Origin: Alkaliphilus metalliredigens QYMF
GTDB taxonomy: Bacteria; Bacillota; Clostridia; Peptostreptococcales; Natronincolaceae
DNA length: 64,000 bases
Assembly: GCF_000016985.1 (NCBI RefSeq)
Contig: NC_009633.1
Coordinates: 1,984,001-2,048,000 of the forward strand
Direction: 5' to 3'
A program made the position numbers and the translations under genes. Below are positions 35,090 through 43,162 of the stretch, piece by piece. The notes below the pieces were generated by a model that worked only from the letters and a program-made list of their open reading frames with translations, was not told the DNA's origin and did not search any database. How positions within the stretch are numbered: position 1 is the stretch's first letter; the number at the start of each line of letters is the position of its first letter.

Positions 35090-35400
35090 TGAACGTTACA
35101 ATTAACAAAATAAAATTCAAGAATTGAGTAAAATCAACCGTTACTAGAGTTTCATCATAAAAAAACAAAGTTGGTTTTTAACCATAATATGTAAAAAATA
35201 CACTGCAAATTGCCAAAAAGCAATTGAACAAAATCGAGTCTTTTGATAAAACCTGTTCAATTGAAGTTTTTGCAATAGGTAGAAGGCTACAATACGATAA
35301 AAATAAGACAAAAAGCAATTGAACAAAAAAACAGTGTATTTTGTATGAAAACTCCAACAAATGGGACAAAAAATAACGTTAGAAAACTCTAACAAAAGAC
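35090..35400. repeat. Repeats at the presumed left end of the prophage
   Basis: Five CGTTAG/CGTTAC elements (about 35070, 35083, 35092, 35140 and 35379), two copies of a 19-bp AAAAAGCAATTGAACAAAA sequence (from about 35213 and 35311) with an inverted TTCAATTG between them, and two AATGGGACA copies (about 35043 and 35359). In Mu-like phages this place carries transposase-binding end sites. Assignment to transposase or repressor is inference. Confidence 0.5.
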
Positions 35401-35407
35401 ATAAAAA

Positions 35408-36172
35408 TTAAGCCATCTTTTTTTCACTGGCTGCTGCTTGTTCATCGTTTCTGTTGTCTCCATTCGTGGATCTGGATGAGCGTCCCTTTTTGTTACCTTT
35501 TTCATGCTTGAATGTAATCATATGTGCAATTTCTTCCTGGTCACTCCTGGATAATTCCCTGAAAAAGTGAAGTGTATCTTGCTCAAATTGAGTCAAGGAA
35601 TGCCCGAAGTCTGCGTTTTCGGATTTGTATTCCTTATCTATTACTTCTTCTGGATCGAGCAAGAAAAGTGGAAGCACCGAAAGTTCCTTGCATATCCGGT
35701 GGATCACATAGGAAGGGATAACCTTTTTTCCTGACTCATAATCCTTTAAAGCCTGTGGTTTAATATTTATAGCTGCTGCCAGCTGCTCAACATCCATCTT
35801 GGCATCTTCTCTAACGTGAGTAATATTTTTTCCTATTTCAATGTTATAACGAACGATGTCTTCCACTTGATGGAAGTAAGAAGCTTCTGACTCTGCTACT
35901 AGATCCTGTTCTATTACCGGTTCTTGAAAAATAAAATTAGCTGCTTTTTCAGGACCTTTGCCCTTGCCTGTTAGCAACCAATCAATTGAAACTTTGAGAA
36001 CATCAGATAACTTAACGAGAATTTCGGCATTTGGCACTCTATTGCCATTTATGTAGTTACTCATAGCGTTTTTAGATATTCCAGATGATCTGCATACATC
36101 AACAGCTTTAATTCCAAGCACTTCAAGTGATTTTTCTATTCTTTTCCCTACTGTAGAAAAGTTCTCAATCAT
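35408..36172 (-). CDS. Phage repressor with two XRE helix-turn-helix domains
   Basis: A 254-residue protein on the reverse strand. Residues 7-66 form one XRE domain (VDVCRSSGISKNAMSNYINGNR, then the typical IDWLLTGKG end); residues 105-165 form a second (VEQLAAAINIKPQALKDYESGKK). A charged tail follows. It faces away from the lytic genes, as lysogeny repressors do, and inverted TTCTCAT half-sites lie in the shared promoter region. It does not resemble the Mu c protein, so control differs in detail. The start at 36172 follows AAGGGGGAG. Confidence 0.85.
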   Translation of the reverse strand: MIENFSTVGKRIEKSLEVLGIKAVDVCRSSGISKNAMSNYINGNRVPNAEILVKLSDVLKVSIDWLLTGKGKGPEKAANFIFQEPVIEQDLVAESEASYFHQVEDIVRYNIEIGKNITHVREDAKMDVEQLAAAINIKPQALKDYESGKKVIPSYVIHRICKELSVLPLFLLDPEEVIDKEYKSENADFGHSLTQFEQDTLHFFRELSRSDQEEIAHMITFKHEKGNKKGRSSRSTNGDNRNDEQAAASEKKMA

Positions 36173-36479
36173 TACAAACTCCCCCTTAATGTTCTCCTTA
36201 TTTGTATTAATGTGTTTCTATGTTGAAATAATGAGAATTAATTATTGACTTAGTTCTCATTTGTGGTATAATTTAATTATGTTAGAACTTTCCTACAAAC
36301 ATTTTACCATATTTAAGAAGTATTAACCAAACATATGTATTGTGTACATCCTTTCACGGGTTTTTATCTTAAAGACCTGTATAGAGCTGCAAGGCACACC
36401 CTGCATGGTGCCGGAGAAAGAAGGATTTAATGTAGATAAGTATATTTCTTTGAAAATTCAACGTTGAGAGGAGGTGAAA
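36173..36479. promoter_or_regulatory. Divergent early control region
   Basis: 307 bases between repressor and first early gene. Besides the rightward promoter it holds half-sites TTCTC at 36191, ATGAGAA at 36231 and TTCTCAT at 36254, the last two forming an inverted pair around the -35 box; these are likely repressor operators. Downstream (36370-36415) a small hairpin (GGCAC/GTGCC) lies in the untranslated leader. Confidence 0.6.
36245..36272 (+). promoter_or_regulatory. Early rightward promoter
   Basis: TTGACT (36245-36250), a 16-base spacer and TATAAT (36267-36272). The spacer contains TTCTCATT, mirrored by AATGAGAA at 36230-36237, so repressor binding could block it. Confidence 0.75.
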
Positions 36480-36659
36480 ATGATGGTTGAAAAAGATGTA
36501 GTTATTAATAAAATAATCAAATTGATAGTTGATGAAATGGAAGAAGAGGGGAAGGGCAATTTAACCGCTCTATACACTATTGGAGTTTTAAAAGAAGCAA
36601 TAGGGAGAGTAGAGGGAACTGCCCTTATGACCCCAGCAAGAAAGAGTATAAGAGATTAG
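36480..36659 (+). CDS. Small early phage protein, 59 aa
   Basis: ATG 36480 lies five bases after AGGAGG (ATG 36483 is an alternative). The protein is helical and acidic (KIIKLIVDEMEEEGKG) with no recognised family. It is the first rightward gene after the early promoter, where Mu-like phages keep Ner-type regulators, but no helix-turn-helix is apparent. Confidence 0.6.
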   Translation: MMVEKDVVINKIIKLIVDEMEEEGKGNLTALYTIGVLKEAIGRVEGTALMTPARKSIRD

Positions 36660-36904
36660 TCGTTACTTAAAGCAGTTTTAGCACGATTATCAACCGAGAT
36701 AGTACTGTCATAACGAATTTTGCCATCTACCATAGTTCTAAAATCATGAAGCGCTTCAATGTAGGCTTGGTAATACAGAAATTCATTTGTTGACTCTTTA
36801 AGCTTTTCGGACTTAGATATTTTCAGGATAGCTAAGTCGTGAGCTAGTAACTCGGGATCGACATAAAATCCTTTCCCATTAATATCATGTTGTTTGTATT
36901 TCAT
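36656..36904 (-). CDS. Small phage protein of unknown function, leftward
   Basis: An 82-residue protein; ATG 36904 lies seven bases after AAGGGGGTG on the reverse strand. It is rich in charged residues with segments GKGFYVDPELLAHDLAILK and EFLYYQAYIEALHDFR. It overlaps the end of the rightward gene by four bases, so it is convergent with it. Its direction matches the repressor, suggesting expression in the lysogen. Confidence 0.6.
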   Translation of the reverse strand: MKYKQHDINGKGFYVDPELLAHDLAILKISKSEKLKESTNEFLYYQAYIEALHDFRTMVDGKIRYDSTISVDNRAKTALSND

Positions 36905-37004
36905 AAGGTTCACCCCCTTCCTATATCACAAAATTCTACAAAGAAGAGGGACAAACCTTTAAAAGGTATCAATTAAATATAAACAAAGGAAAGGAGGCTT
37001 AGAT

Positions 37005-37211
37005 ATGAAGCTAACATTGCAGCATATCAGGAATTTAAACGAGCAGCAATGGGACAGGCTGAAAGAAATTACATTATTACACACCAGGTTAGCGAAGGAG
37101 CACATAGACATTTTTAATACACCTGGTGTGGAGCTAAGAAAGCAGGAGCTAAAAAGACAGATTGTAGCATTACGAAGTGAAAGAGATGAAATACTGGCTA
37201 CTGCTAGCTAA
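37005..37211 (+). CDS. Small early phage protein, helical
   Basis: A 68-residue protein with ATG 37005 behind AAAGGAGG. It is predicted to be all helix (HIRNLNEQQWDRLKEITLLH, later RKQELKRQIVALRSERDEIL, a coiled-coil-like stretch). No family recognised. First of a close-packed rightward early operon. Confidence 0.65.
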   Translation: MKLTLQHIRNLNEQQWDRLKEITLLHTRLAKEHIDIFNTPGVELRKQELKRQIVALRSERDEILATAS

Positions 37212-37227
37212 AGAAGGGGGCGTTTAT

Positions 37228-37656
37228 GTGATAGAGAAAAGAAAGGTTGGCAAGGGTGGATCTATAAGGTATAAAAACAAAAATTATACATCTAATGTGC
37301 TGAAGAAGTACGTAGGCAGGACGTTTGAAATAGAACCTTTGTTAGAAGTAAATGTGCTTTGGGTGTTCGATGATGAGAAGAGTAGGATTTGTGAAGCAAG
37401 GCAAGAGGGTGTTTCTTTCGAAGAAACATTTGGGATTGCTAAGAAAGAAGAAGTTAAGGGGGACGATGATGTGTTCTTTGGACTAGGAAAGAAGCTAAAG
37501 GACTACAAGGAGAAGGAGCTAGCTAAAGAACTAGCCAATCGACATGGAGCTAAGATGATTAAAGTAAGTCCGGGGCAATTTTATCAAGTGAAGGGAAATG
37601 GTTCTCGCATTAAAGAGGAAGGACCTGCAACGATATTTGTCATTAGGAACAACTAG
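37228..37656 (+). CDS. Stand-alone MuA-type beta-barrel protein
   Basis: About 142 residues from GTG 37228 (seven bases after AAGGGGG). Residues 8-58 (GGSIRYKNKNYTS, LKKYVGRTFEIEP, VNVLWVFDDEKSRICEA) align by eye with the beta-barrel domain of the transposase encoded at 39446 (GKAIYYQNQDLSKYIGQRVD, ITRIYVYNKEGKKVCEA). The C-terminal half is unrelated and basic. It lacks the DDE catalytic core. It could bind DNA or the transposase; a regulatory role is inference. Confidence 0.6.
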   Translation: MIEKRKVGKGGSIRYKNKNYTSNVLKKYVGRTFEIEPLLEVNVLWVFDDEKSRICEARQEGVSFEETFGIAKKEEVKGDDDVFFGLGKKLKDYKEKELAKELANRHGAKMIKVSPGQFYQVKGNGSRIKEEGPATIFVIRNN

Positions 37657-37680
37657 TGTAAGAGGAAGGTGGTGAGACAT

Positions 37681-37905
37681 ATGAGGAAGAACAAGATGAC
37701 AGAATTTGGTCTATGGATCAAGCAAAGCCTTCTAGAGCTGGATATGACTCAGCGAGAATTAAGTGAAAGCATAGGCATAGATGAAAGGTTTCTCTCTATG
37801 ATTTTGTATGGACTGCGCCCTGGCTATGATTACCGTGACAAAATTCGATCTGTAATCGAAGGTGAACAGGCAAAAAAGATAGCGGTAAAAAGTAAAACGG
37901 CATGA
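37681..37905 (+). CDS. Small helix-turn-helix protein (possible Ner/Cro-type regulator)
   Basis: A 74-residue protein from ATG 37681, behind GGAAGGTGGTGA. The fold is a single XRE-like helix-turn-helix (WIKQSLLELDMTQRELSESIGIDERFLSMILYG, segments of it), followed by a basic tail. Placed directly before the transposase operon, it is a good candidate for the early-gene regulator corresponding to Mu Ner, by position and size. Confidence 0.72.
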   Translation: MRKNKMTEFGLWIKQSLLELDMTQRELSESIGIDERFLSMILYGLRPGYDYRDKIRSVIEGEQAKKIAVKSKTA

Positions 37906-37916
37906 AAGGAGAACCA

Positions 37917-37988
37917 ATGAAGGGGAATATCTTAGCAAAAAAGAAAAGAGGCATCTCACCAGAGCGACACCTCGAAAAACTAGGATAA
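37917..37988 (+). CDS. Possible 23-residue basic peptide
   Basis: ATG 37917 follows AAAGGAG at four bases and opens a short basic frame (KKKRGISPERHLEKLG). Good ribosome site, but length is too small to be sure it is a gene. Confidence 0.3.
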   Translation: MKGNILAKKKRGISPERHLEKLG

Positions 37989-38063
37989 TTAGAAACTGAC
38001 AGTACGAGTTCTAATCCCCTTCATTATACACTCTCCCCATGCCAACTGTAAAGGGGGGATATC

Positions 38064-39452
38064 TTGGAAGCATACATTAGCATAGAGGAAGCGGCTAAGC
38101 TAGAAGGAGTTGCCTACTATACGCTTTATAGAAAAATTCAGCGTAACAAAGAAGACTTTGAAACAACAATTGAGCCGTCGGAGAGCGGTGGGAAGGATAG
38201 GGTGATGGTAGCCCTGGACTCATTAACTAAAAAAGCTCGACGAACTTATAAAGCAAAGCATGAAGTTCCTGATAATAAAGAGGAAGCTCCTTGGTATACC
38301 CAAGTGGACATATCTTGGTACAGAAAGAACTACAGTAAATATTTTTATGAGGCGGTGGAGATTTCTAAGCAAATTGAAATCTATCTCAATTATGAAGGGA
38401 AAAACAAAACGAAATTCGCAACGGAAATTGCAAAAAAGTTAGAGGTTAGCAGTCGAACGTTACTAAGTCGCGTGAAAGATTATATAGAAGCTAAAGCCTG
38501 GGCAGATACCATGGAAGAAGCTAGCAAGAAAAATTATGACTATTTCATGGTTCTTGCTTTATGCCGAAAGCCACGGGAGAAAAACCAATTCCCGTCTCTG
38601 ACGGAGCCGGTGAAGACGAAAATTGAAAATATCTTTTATTCCAAAGTATTCCAAGAGAACAATCAACCGCTGACAAACCTATACGAAGACCTGGAGGATT
38701 GGACAATTGAAAAAGGATTACCTCTCCCTAGCTATGACACCGTATGGAGATACATTGGACATATAGAGAAGGAAGACGGAGAAGGGGCAACTGCATTAGT
38801 GGCTAGAGGGAAACGGCAGTGGAAGAATGATTTTATGATGAAACGGAAAAGAGACGTTGAAAGTCTTCAAGTACTGGAAGTGCTGCAAGGAGATGTTCAT
38901 TCATTTGACTGTTGGGTGTCTGTGAGAAGATCCAATGGAAAGCTCCAAGCAATACGTCCTGCATTGGTTGGTTGGTTGGATATGAGAAGTAGAACTTTAG
39001 TGGGTTGGGCTGTTGCAGAGAATCCTGATGCACTCATCATCAAGAAGAGTTTGATAAATGCTTTTTATCCTAAAGTAAATTCATTACTACCTTACGGGGT
39101 TTGTAAATATCTCTTGATTGACAATGGGAAAGAGTATACGGCGGAATCTCTAACAGGAAGGTCTAGAAAAATCAGGGTACAACTGGATGCAGACGTGAAA
39201 GGTTTTTACCGTAGCATAGGTATTGAAGATGATATGAGATCTCTTCCATTCCAACCGTGGAGCAAGGCGCAAGTGGAGAGATTTTTTGGAACTGTATGTG
39301 AGAAGTTCACAAAGAGAACGATTAGTTACACCGGCACGTTAACGGGATCAAAGACCGACGCCAAGGTGAAGAAAGATATTGCAAAGATGCTAGAAAATGG
39401 CGAGTTAATGACAATGGAAGAATTTGCACAGAAATTGAAAAATGGGTGGTAG
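38064..39452 (+). CDS. MuA-like DDE transposase, N-terminal part (frame broken)
   Basis: 462 codons from TTG 38064 after AAGGGGGG. The N-terminus has a MerR/excisionase-like helix-turn-helix (ISIEEAAKLEGVAYYTLYRKIQ). The catalytic core follows: Asp in GDVHSFDCW (about 280), Asp in YLLIDNGKEY (about 353), Glu in SKAQVERFFGT (about 405), all three present. The frame stops at 39450-39452 inside the core's C-terminal edge, and the remainder continues in the -1 frame at 39446. Together they give about 685 residues, near MuA's 663. A missing A in the A5 tract at 39438-39442 would explain it. Confidence 0.9.
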   Translation: MEAYISIEEAAKLEGVAYYTLYRKIQRNKEDFETTIEPSESGGKDRVMVALDSLTKKARRTYKAKHEVPDNKEEAPWYTQVDISWYRKNYSKYFYEAVEISKQIEIYLNYEGKNKTKFATEIAKKLEVSSRTLLSRVKDYIEAKAWADTMEEASKKNYDYFMVLALCRKPREKNQFPSLTEPVKTKIENIFYSKVFQENNQPLTNLYEDLEDWTIEKGLPLPSYDTVWRYIGHIEKEDGEGATALVARGKRQWKNDFMMKRKRDVESLQVLEVLQGDVHSFDCWVSVRRSNGKLQAIRPALVGWLDMRSRTLVGWAVAENPDALIIKKSLINAFYPKVNSLLPYGVCKYLLIDNGKEYTAESLTGRSRKIRVQLDADVKGFYRSIGIEDDMRSLPFQPWSKAQVERFFGTVCEKFTKRTISYTGTLTGSKTDAKVKKDIAKMLENGELMTMEEFAQKLKNGW

Positions 39453-40120
39453 AAAAGTATCATACGAGGGTCCATGGCGGATTAAAGGATCAAGGGGAAG
39501 AAAGCCCTGTTCCAGTCGATGTATTTCACCACGCTGAAAGATATTATAAAGCAGCGCCACCATTGGAATATGCTTTAAGTCTCTTATTAGAAAGTGAAGA
39601 GCGAAGTGTAACCAACATGGGAATCAAGATTACACGGGATGGGAAGGCAATTTACTATCAAAATCAAGATTTATCAAAATACATTGGACAAAGAGTTGAT
39701 ATCAGGTACCATCCAGAAGATATTACAAGAATCTATGTTTATAACAAAGAAGGTAAAAAAGTTTGTGAAGCTGTATCTTATGAACTGTTACGAATCGCAC
39801 CAAAACTGTCACAAAAGGCCTTTGAAGAGCACAATAAAGATCAAAAACGTCATTTAAGAAATGAGACTGATAAAGTAAAATATCGCCAGATGACTTACGA
39901 GGAAAGACAGCAGCATGAGAAAGATATTATTGAAAATGCTGATAAAAAGATTGTCACACCTGAAATGGCGAATAAGAATGACAAAGTTGTGGCGATTCCC
40001 CAGGACGAACAATATAAAGATGAACTCAAACACAAAAAGACAAAGCAAAAAAGTGATGAGAATGAATATTTTGAACGTCAATCGGCGAAAGCCTTAGCTG
40101 CACTAAAAAAACTAGGATAG
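39446..40120 (+). CDS. MuA-like transposase, C-terminal part (beta barrel and tail)
   Basis: Continues the transposase in the -1 frame: KYHTRVHGGL, then the Mu-type beta barrel (about residues 50-105, VDIRYHPEDITRIYVYNKEG) and a long charged helical tail that in MuA contacts MuB and ClpX. The GTG at 39446 has no ribosome site, so independent translation is unlikely. No good slippery heptamer lies in the overlap (G AAA AAT only). Either a real one-base deletion has inactivated the transposase or one base is miscalled. Confidence 0.85.
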   Translation: MVEKYHTRVHGGLKDQGEESPVPVDVFHHAERYYKAAPPLEYALSLLLESEERSVTNMGIKITRDGKAIYYQNQDLSKYIGQRVDIRYHPEDITRIYVYNKEGKKVCEAVSYELLRIAPKLSQKAFEEHNKDQKRHLRNETDKVKYRQMTYEERQQHEKDIIENADKKIVTPEMANKNDKVVAIPQDEQYKDELKHKKTKQKSDENEYFERQSAKALAALKKLG

Positions 40121-40135
40121 AAAGGATGATTAATA

Positions 40136-41059
40136 ATGGCAGTACAACTATATAGAAATGCACCGGAGCTTGCACAGGAGATGGAGGAGCTTTTAAAGAG
40201 AACTGGCATGAGTAAAGAAAAAGCAAGCAAGGAGATTGGGTACAGCAGAACTGCATTATCTAGATACTTATCAGGTGACTATGAATCAATCGAGTTAGAA
40301 CTTGCAATCAGAAGGTTTTTAGATGAAAAACAGGCAGGAAAAGAGAAGGTAGTGCGACAACTAAGAGATGAACTTTTCATTACGCGAGATGTGGAGGACA
40401 TCATGGGAGTATGCCAGGGGTGCCAAGAAGATCAAGGGCTTGGTGTTATCGTAGGTAAATCAGGCTTTGGAAAGACCGAAACATTGAAGGAATATGCAAA
40501 GCTAGACCGAGTGTGTTATGTGGAATGTGATGATTCCATGGGAAGTAGAGACTTAGTGGAGGCTATTGAAGAAGCTATAGGGCTGCCTCAGGGTTACGGT
40601 TCGATCTGGAAAAGAGTCAAGGGAATTAAGGAATTTTTCGAAGTGAATCGAGGGTACCTCTTAATCGTGGACGAAGCTGACAAGCTAGTTACAAAGTACA
40701 CACAAAAAAAGATGGAGATTCTTAGAACAATATTTGACCAGGACACAGTAGGTTTGGTTATTGCCGGAGAACCGAAATTAGAGAGCATGGTAAAGGGCTT
40801 TATTGCCAGATTTGCTAACAGAGTAGATTTCTGCATTACTCTTAAAGGCTTGTCTAGGGAAGAAGTAATTGAGTACTTACAGTTTTGCAAAATATCTGAT
40901 AGAGCAAGGGAAGAACTGATTATTCGTGGCACGAATAGTAACACTGGCTGCTTCCGCTTATTGGATCGAACACTGAGAAACGTATTACGCCTGGTGGAAG
41001 ACGAACGAGAAATTGACCTGAAGACAATCGAAAAGGTTAGTAAAATGATGATGCTGTAA
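40136..41059 (+). CDS. MuB-like AAA+ ATPase, target-DNA activator
   Basis: A 307-residue protein with the MuB layout. The N-terminal helix-turn-helix (about 12-55: MSKEKASKEIGYSRTALSRYLSG) is followed by an AAA+ domain: Walker A VGKSGFGKTETLK (about 108), Walker B YLLIVDEADKL, sensor-1 VGLVIAGEPKL. MuB polymerises on DNA, delivers target to the transposase and gives target immunity. It lies 15 bases after the transposase. Intact, with no sign of decay. Confidence 0.92.
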   Translation: MAVQLYRNAPELAQEMEELLKRTGMSKEKASKEIGYSRTALSRYLSGDYESIELELAIRRFLDEKQAGKEKVVRQLRDELFITRDVEDIMGVCQGCQEDQGLGVIVGKSGFGKTETLKEYAKLDRVCYVECDDSMGSRDLVEAIEEAIGLPQGYGSIWKRVKGIKEFFEVNRGYLLIVDEADKLVTKYTQKKMEILRTIFDQDTVGLVIAGEPKLESMVKGFIARFANRVDFCITLKGLSREEVIEYLQFCKISDRAREELIIRGTNSNTGCFRLLDRTLRNVLRLVEDEREIDLKTIEKVSKMMML

Positions 41060-41313
41060 TGGCAAGTGGCTGTATTTTAGACACCTGTTGGGTGTGTGAT
41101 GATCTCGTTTGGGAAGATGATTGGATTCTCTACAATGAACAATTCATCCACCCAGCATGTGCAGAAAACAAAACGCAATTGATGAAAGATAAAGCCAGCC
41201 GACTCCACTATGAGGATGAAATGACAGAAGACCTACAGATGTTGAAGCGTATGCTGGGAAGCTGCCAGAAGGAAATAGAGCGGTTAGAAAACTTAATAAA
41301 AAGGAGGGCGTAA
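41059..41313 (+). CDS. Small zinc-finger and coiled-coil phage protein
   Basis: An 84-residue protein whose ATG overlaps the ATPase stop (TAATG). CWVC at residues 10-13 and HPAC near 33-36 form a likely zinc site; residues 50-82 are a coiled coil (DLQMLKRMLGSCQKEIERLENL). Probably binds DNA or a partner protein; no family recognised. Confidence 0.72.
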   Translation: MASGCILDTCWVCDDLVWEDDWILYNEQFIHPACAENKTQLMKDKASRLHYEDEMTEDLQMLKRMLGSCQKEIERLENLIKRRA

Positions 41314-41314
41314 A

Positions 41315-41542
41315 ATGGAAGATGTCTTGATCAAGATGGAAGGAGCTGCACAACGGAAGAGACTTGAAGAAAATTTAAAGGTAAATATCAATAGCCTGGT
41401 GGAGGGTTTAGAAACAAAAGAAAGGACGATTGAAGAGATAAAAAACTACATCGAAAAAGAATACATCGGCAAAGGAGCTTTAAAGCTCTTTATCAATCGA
41501 GTAGAAGCCAAAGGAAATGTTGGAATTTCAAAAGGGAGATAG
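41315..41542 (+). CDS. Small helical phage protein, unknown
   Basis: A 75-residue protein with ATG 41315 five bases after AAGGAGGGCG. Helical and highly charged throughout (AAQRKRLEENLKVNINSLVEG). No recognised domain. Overlaps the next gene start by 26 bases, within the early operon. Confidence 0.65.
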   Translation: MEDVLIKMEGAAQRKRLEENLKVNINSLVEGLETKERTIEEIKNYIEKEYIGKGALKLFINRVEAKGNVGISKGR

Positions 41543-42275
41543 GATTAAAGTCACTTGCAACTCTAAAAAGCCTAAGAGTTCAAAATCCTTCGAAGGTATC
41601 GTTGTAGGTGAATATGACGGCTTCATTACCATCCATCAAGGAAGTTACATTGTTACCACATCGAAGTTGGAAGTTATCAATGGGAACACCACGATAGAAG
41701 TATTAGAAAAGGGGGAAACAGAGACTGTGCCTAGGAAAAAAAGTATTGATAAAGAAACCTTGCTCAAAGAATGCATAGCATATGGTTGGAACAATACTGC
41801 TATTGAAACAATTAGTGAGAAGTATGGCTTATCAAAGTTAACAATCAAAACCTACTATGGTAAGTGGGGCATCGCGGATCTGATAGCAGAAAAAAGAGAT
41901 AAAAGTGAAGTTGATGAACTGTTCGAGAATATTAGAAAAGAAGAGGACGAGATTGATTCCAAGAAAGAGACTGACCTTGATTGGAAAGCAAATGATCGCT
42001 TAACCAAAGTTATCAATGAAGCTGGATTGTCAAAAGTTAGAACAAAAGCCCAAGAAGCTATAGGAGAGGCGCCACATTCTGAGAAGGGGACTTTAAGAAA
42101 GGTAATGACAATATATAAAGGAGACATAATGGAATATGAAATAGATAAAGCCACCATAAAGATTCGCAACGAAGAAAATTATGATAACTACATTATTGTG
42201 GCCAAGGAAGAGATATTGAAATTTGTTAATGAGCTCCATGAGCTTACAAAAAATATAATTGAGGAGGCAAAATAA
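41517..42275 (+). CDS. Phage protein with SH3-like N-terminus and HTH region
   Basis: A 252-residue protein. Residues 5-60 look like a small beta barrel (FQKGDRIKVTC, SFEGIVVGEYDGFITIHQG). Residues 75-120 contain a helix-turn-helix-like unit (WNNTAIETISEKYGLSKLTIKTYYGKWG). A charged linker leads to a C-terminal beta/helix part. The combination suggests nucleic-acid binding; no named family. It is encoded in the early block after the MuB-like gene. Confidence 0.65.
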   Translation: MLEFQKGDRIKVTCNSKKPKSSKSFEGIVVGEYDGFITIHQGSYIVTTSKLEVINGNTTIEVLEKGETETVPRKKSIDKETLLKECIAYGWNNTAIETISEKYGLSKLTIKTYYGKWGIADLIAEKRDKSEVDELFENIRKEEDEIDSKKETDLDWKANDRLTKVINEAGLSKVRTKAQEAIGEAPHSEKGTLRKVMTIYKGDIMEYEIDKATIKIRNEENYDNYIIVAKEEILKFVNELHELTKNIIEEAK

Positions 42276-42276
42276 T

Positions 42277-42516
42277 ATGAAAACAAAAAAGATTAATAAA
42301 AGTGGAGGGTTCACCATTCCTTCGGACATCAGAAGAGAAATTGACATGGACAAAGGGCAAGCAGTTGATATTGAGGTAGAGGCAGGGAAGTTGATAATCT
42401 CAAAGCATACTCCAAGATGTATGTTCTGTAGAACTATTGATGGTGTGGTAAGGTACCAAAACAACCATGTATGCTCTAAATGTATTAAAGAAATGGGGGA
42501 CAAGGTAGATGGATAA
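42277..42516 (+). CDS. AbrB/SpoVT-type DNA-binding protein with zinc ribbon
   Basis: A 79-residue protein with ATG 42277 behind GAGGAGGC. Residues 3-45 are a swapped-hairpin AbrB domain (KKINKSGGFTIPSDIRREIDM, VDIEVEAGKLIISKH); residues 48-72 add a zinc ribbon with CMFC and CSKC. AbrB-like proteins are transition-state or phage regulators. The fusion to a zinc ribbon is compact. It overlaps the next gene by eight bases. Confidence 0.82.
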   Translation: MKTKKINKSGGFTIPSDIRREIDMDKGQAVDIEVEAGKLIISKHTPRCMFCRTIDGVVRYQNNHVCSKCIKEMGDKVDG

Positions 42517-43162
42517 CATCAAAAAAGTGGTTAATGAACTTGCTAAGTGGGATGCACTGATGGCAGATGGCAGAAAAGAAATGAACAAACATAAACTTTC
42601 CATACAGAATGAAGCTGCATCCGCGTTGGAAAATAGCAAGGTAAAGCAAGTAAAGTTTTATGGTGATGACAGCAACTGTGCAATAGTTACCACTGCTGAA
42701 AAGGTTGAGTTGGTAAGCATTGAGTATTTAAGAGGAGTAATACCAGAGAACATTCTGAAGGATTTTGCTAAAGAAGAGATACAGTATAAGCTTACAGCAC
42801 CTTTTAAGAATGTCGTCGGGCCTTTGGTAAGTGGGAATTACACTGAGAGAAAGGTGCTAGATATCATCGAAGAAATGAACCTTTCAGAGGGTAAAGCAAA
42901 AGTAGCTAAAAAGAAGCTGAAGGGTAATTTTGAAAAGGATGTAGAATTTCTGAAGACTATAGGACATAGCCAAGAAGAAGCAGAGCATTGGGCTTATTTT
43001 ATTACAGAGGCAGCAGCTTGGGAAAGAATCGTGAACTTCATGGAAGTATCAGGGTACGAAGAAGGGACACCGGGGTTTCAGGATGCAATTAAAAAACTAA
43101 AACATGCTGTTATCGTAGATGAGACATTGAAGATCGGCGTTGAATATGAAAAAGATGAATAG
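42509..43162 (+). CDS. Early phage protein of unknown function
   Basis: A 217-residue, mostly helical soluble protein starting at ATG 42509. Segments such as VVGPLVSGNYTERKVLDIIEE and FKNVV recur in no family I can name. In Mu-like phages this position holds accessory early proteins (DUF3164-like), but the match is not convincing. A terminator hairpin begins at its stop codon, so it ends the first early operon. Confidence 0.6.
   Translation: MDNIKKVVNELAKWDALMADGRKEMNKHKLSIQNEAASALENSKVKQVKFYGDDSNCAIVTTAEKVELVSIEYLRGVIPENILKDFAKEEIQYKLTAPFKNVVGPLVSGNYTERKVLDIIEEMNLSEGKAKVAKKKLKGNFEKDVEFLKTIGHSQEEAEHWAYFITEAAAWERIVNFMEVSGYEEGTPGFQDAIKKLKHAVIVDETLKIGVEYEKDE

Larger units (their letters stand above)
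34667..35407. other. Chromosome-prophage junction region
   Basis: 741 bases without a gene. It holds the exporter terminator (34699), a G-rich folded-looking stretch (about 34830-34935), a long hairpin (34971-35030), then several CGTTAG/CGTTAC motifs and two copies of AAAAAGCAATTGAACAAAA before the repressor gene. The left end of the Mu-like prophage should fall inside, most likely between about 35,030 and 35,110, but the right end is not in the window so it cannot be fixed. Confidence 0.5.

Noticed and set aside
36656-37211. Toxin-antitoxin pair
   Set aside because: The small neighbouring genes at 36656 (leftward) and 37005 (rightward) are not in one operon and show no toxin or antitoxin motif.
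39446-39460. Programmed frameshift in the transposase
   Set aside because: The overlap offers only G AAA AAT, a poor slippery site, and there is no stimulator; a one-base deletion or miscall is simpler, so it is reported as a frame break and not as a programmed event.
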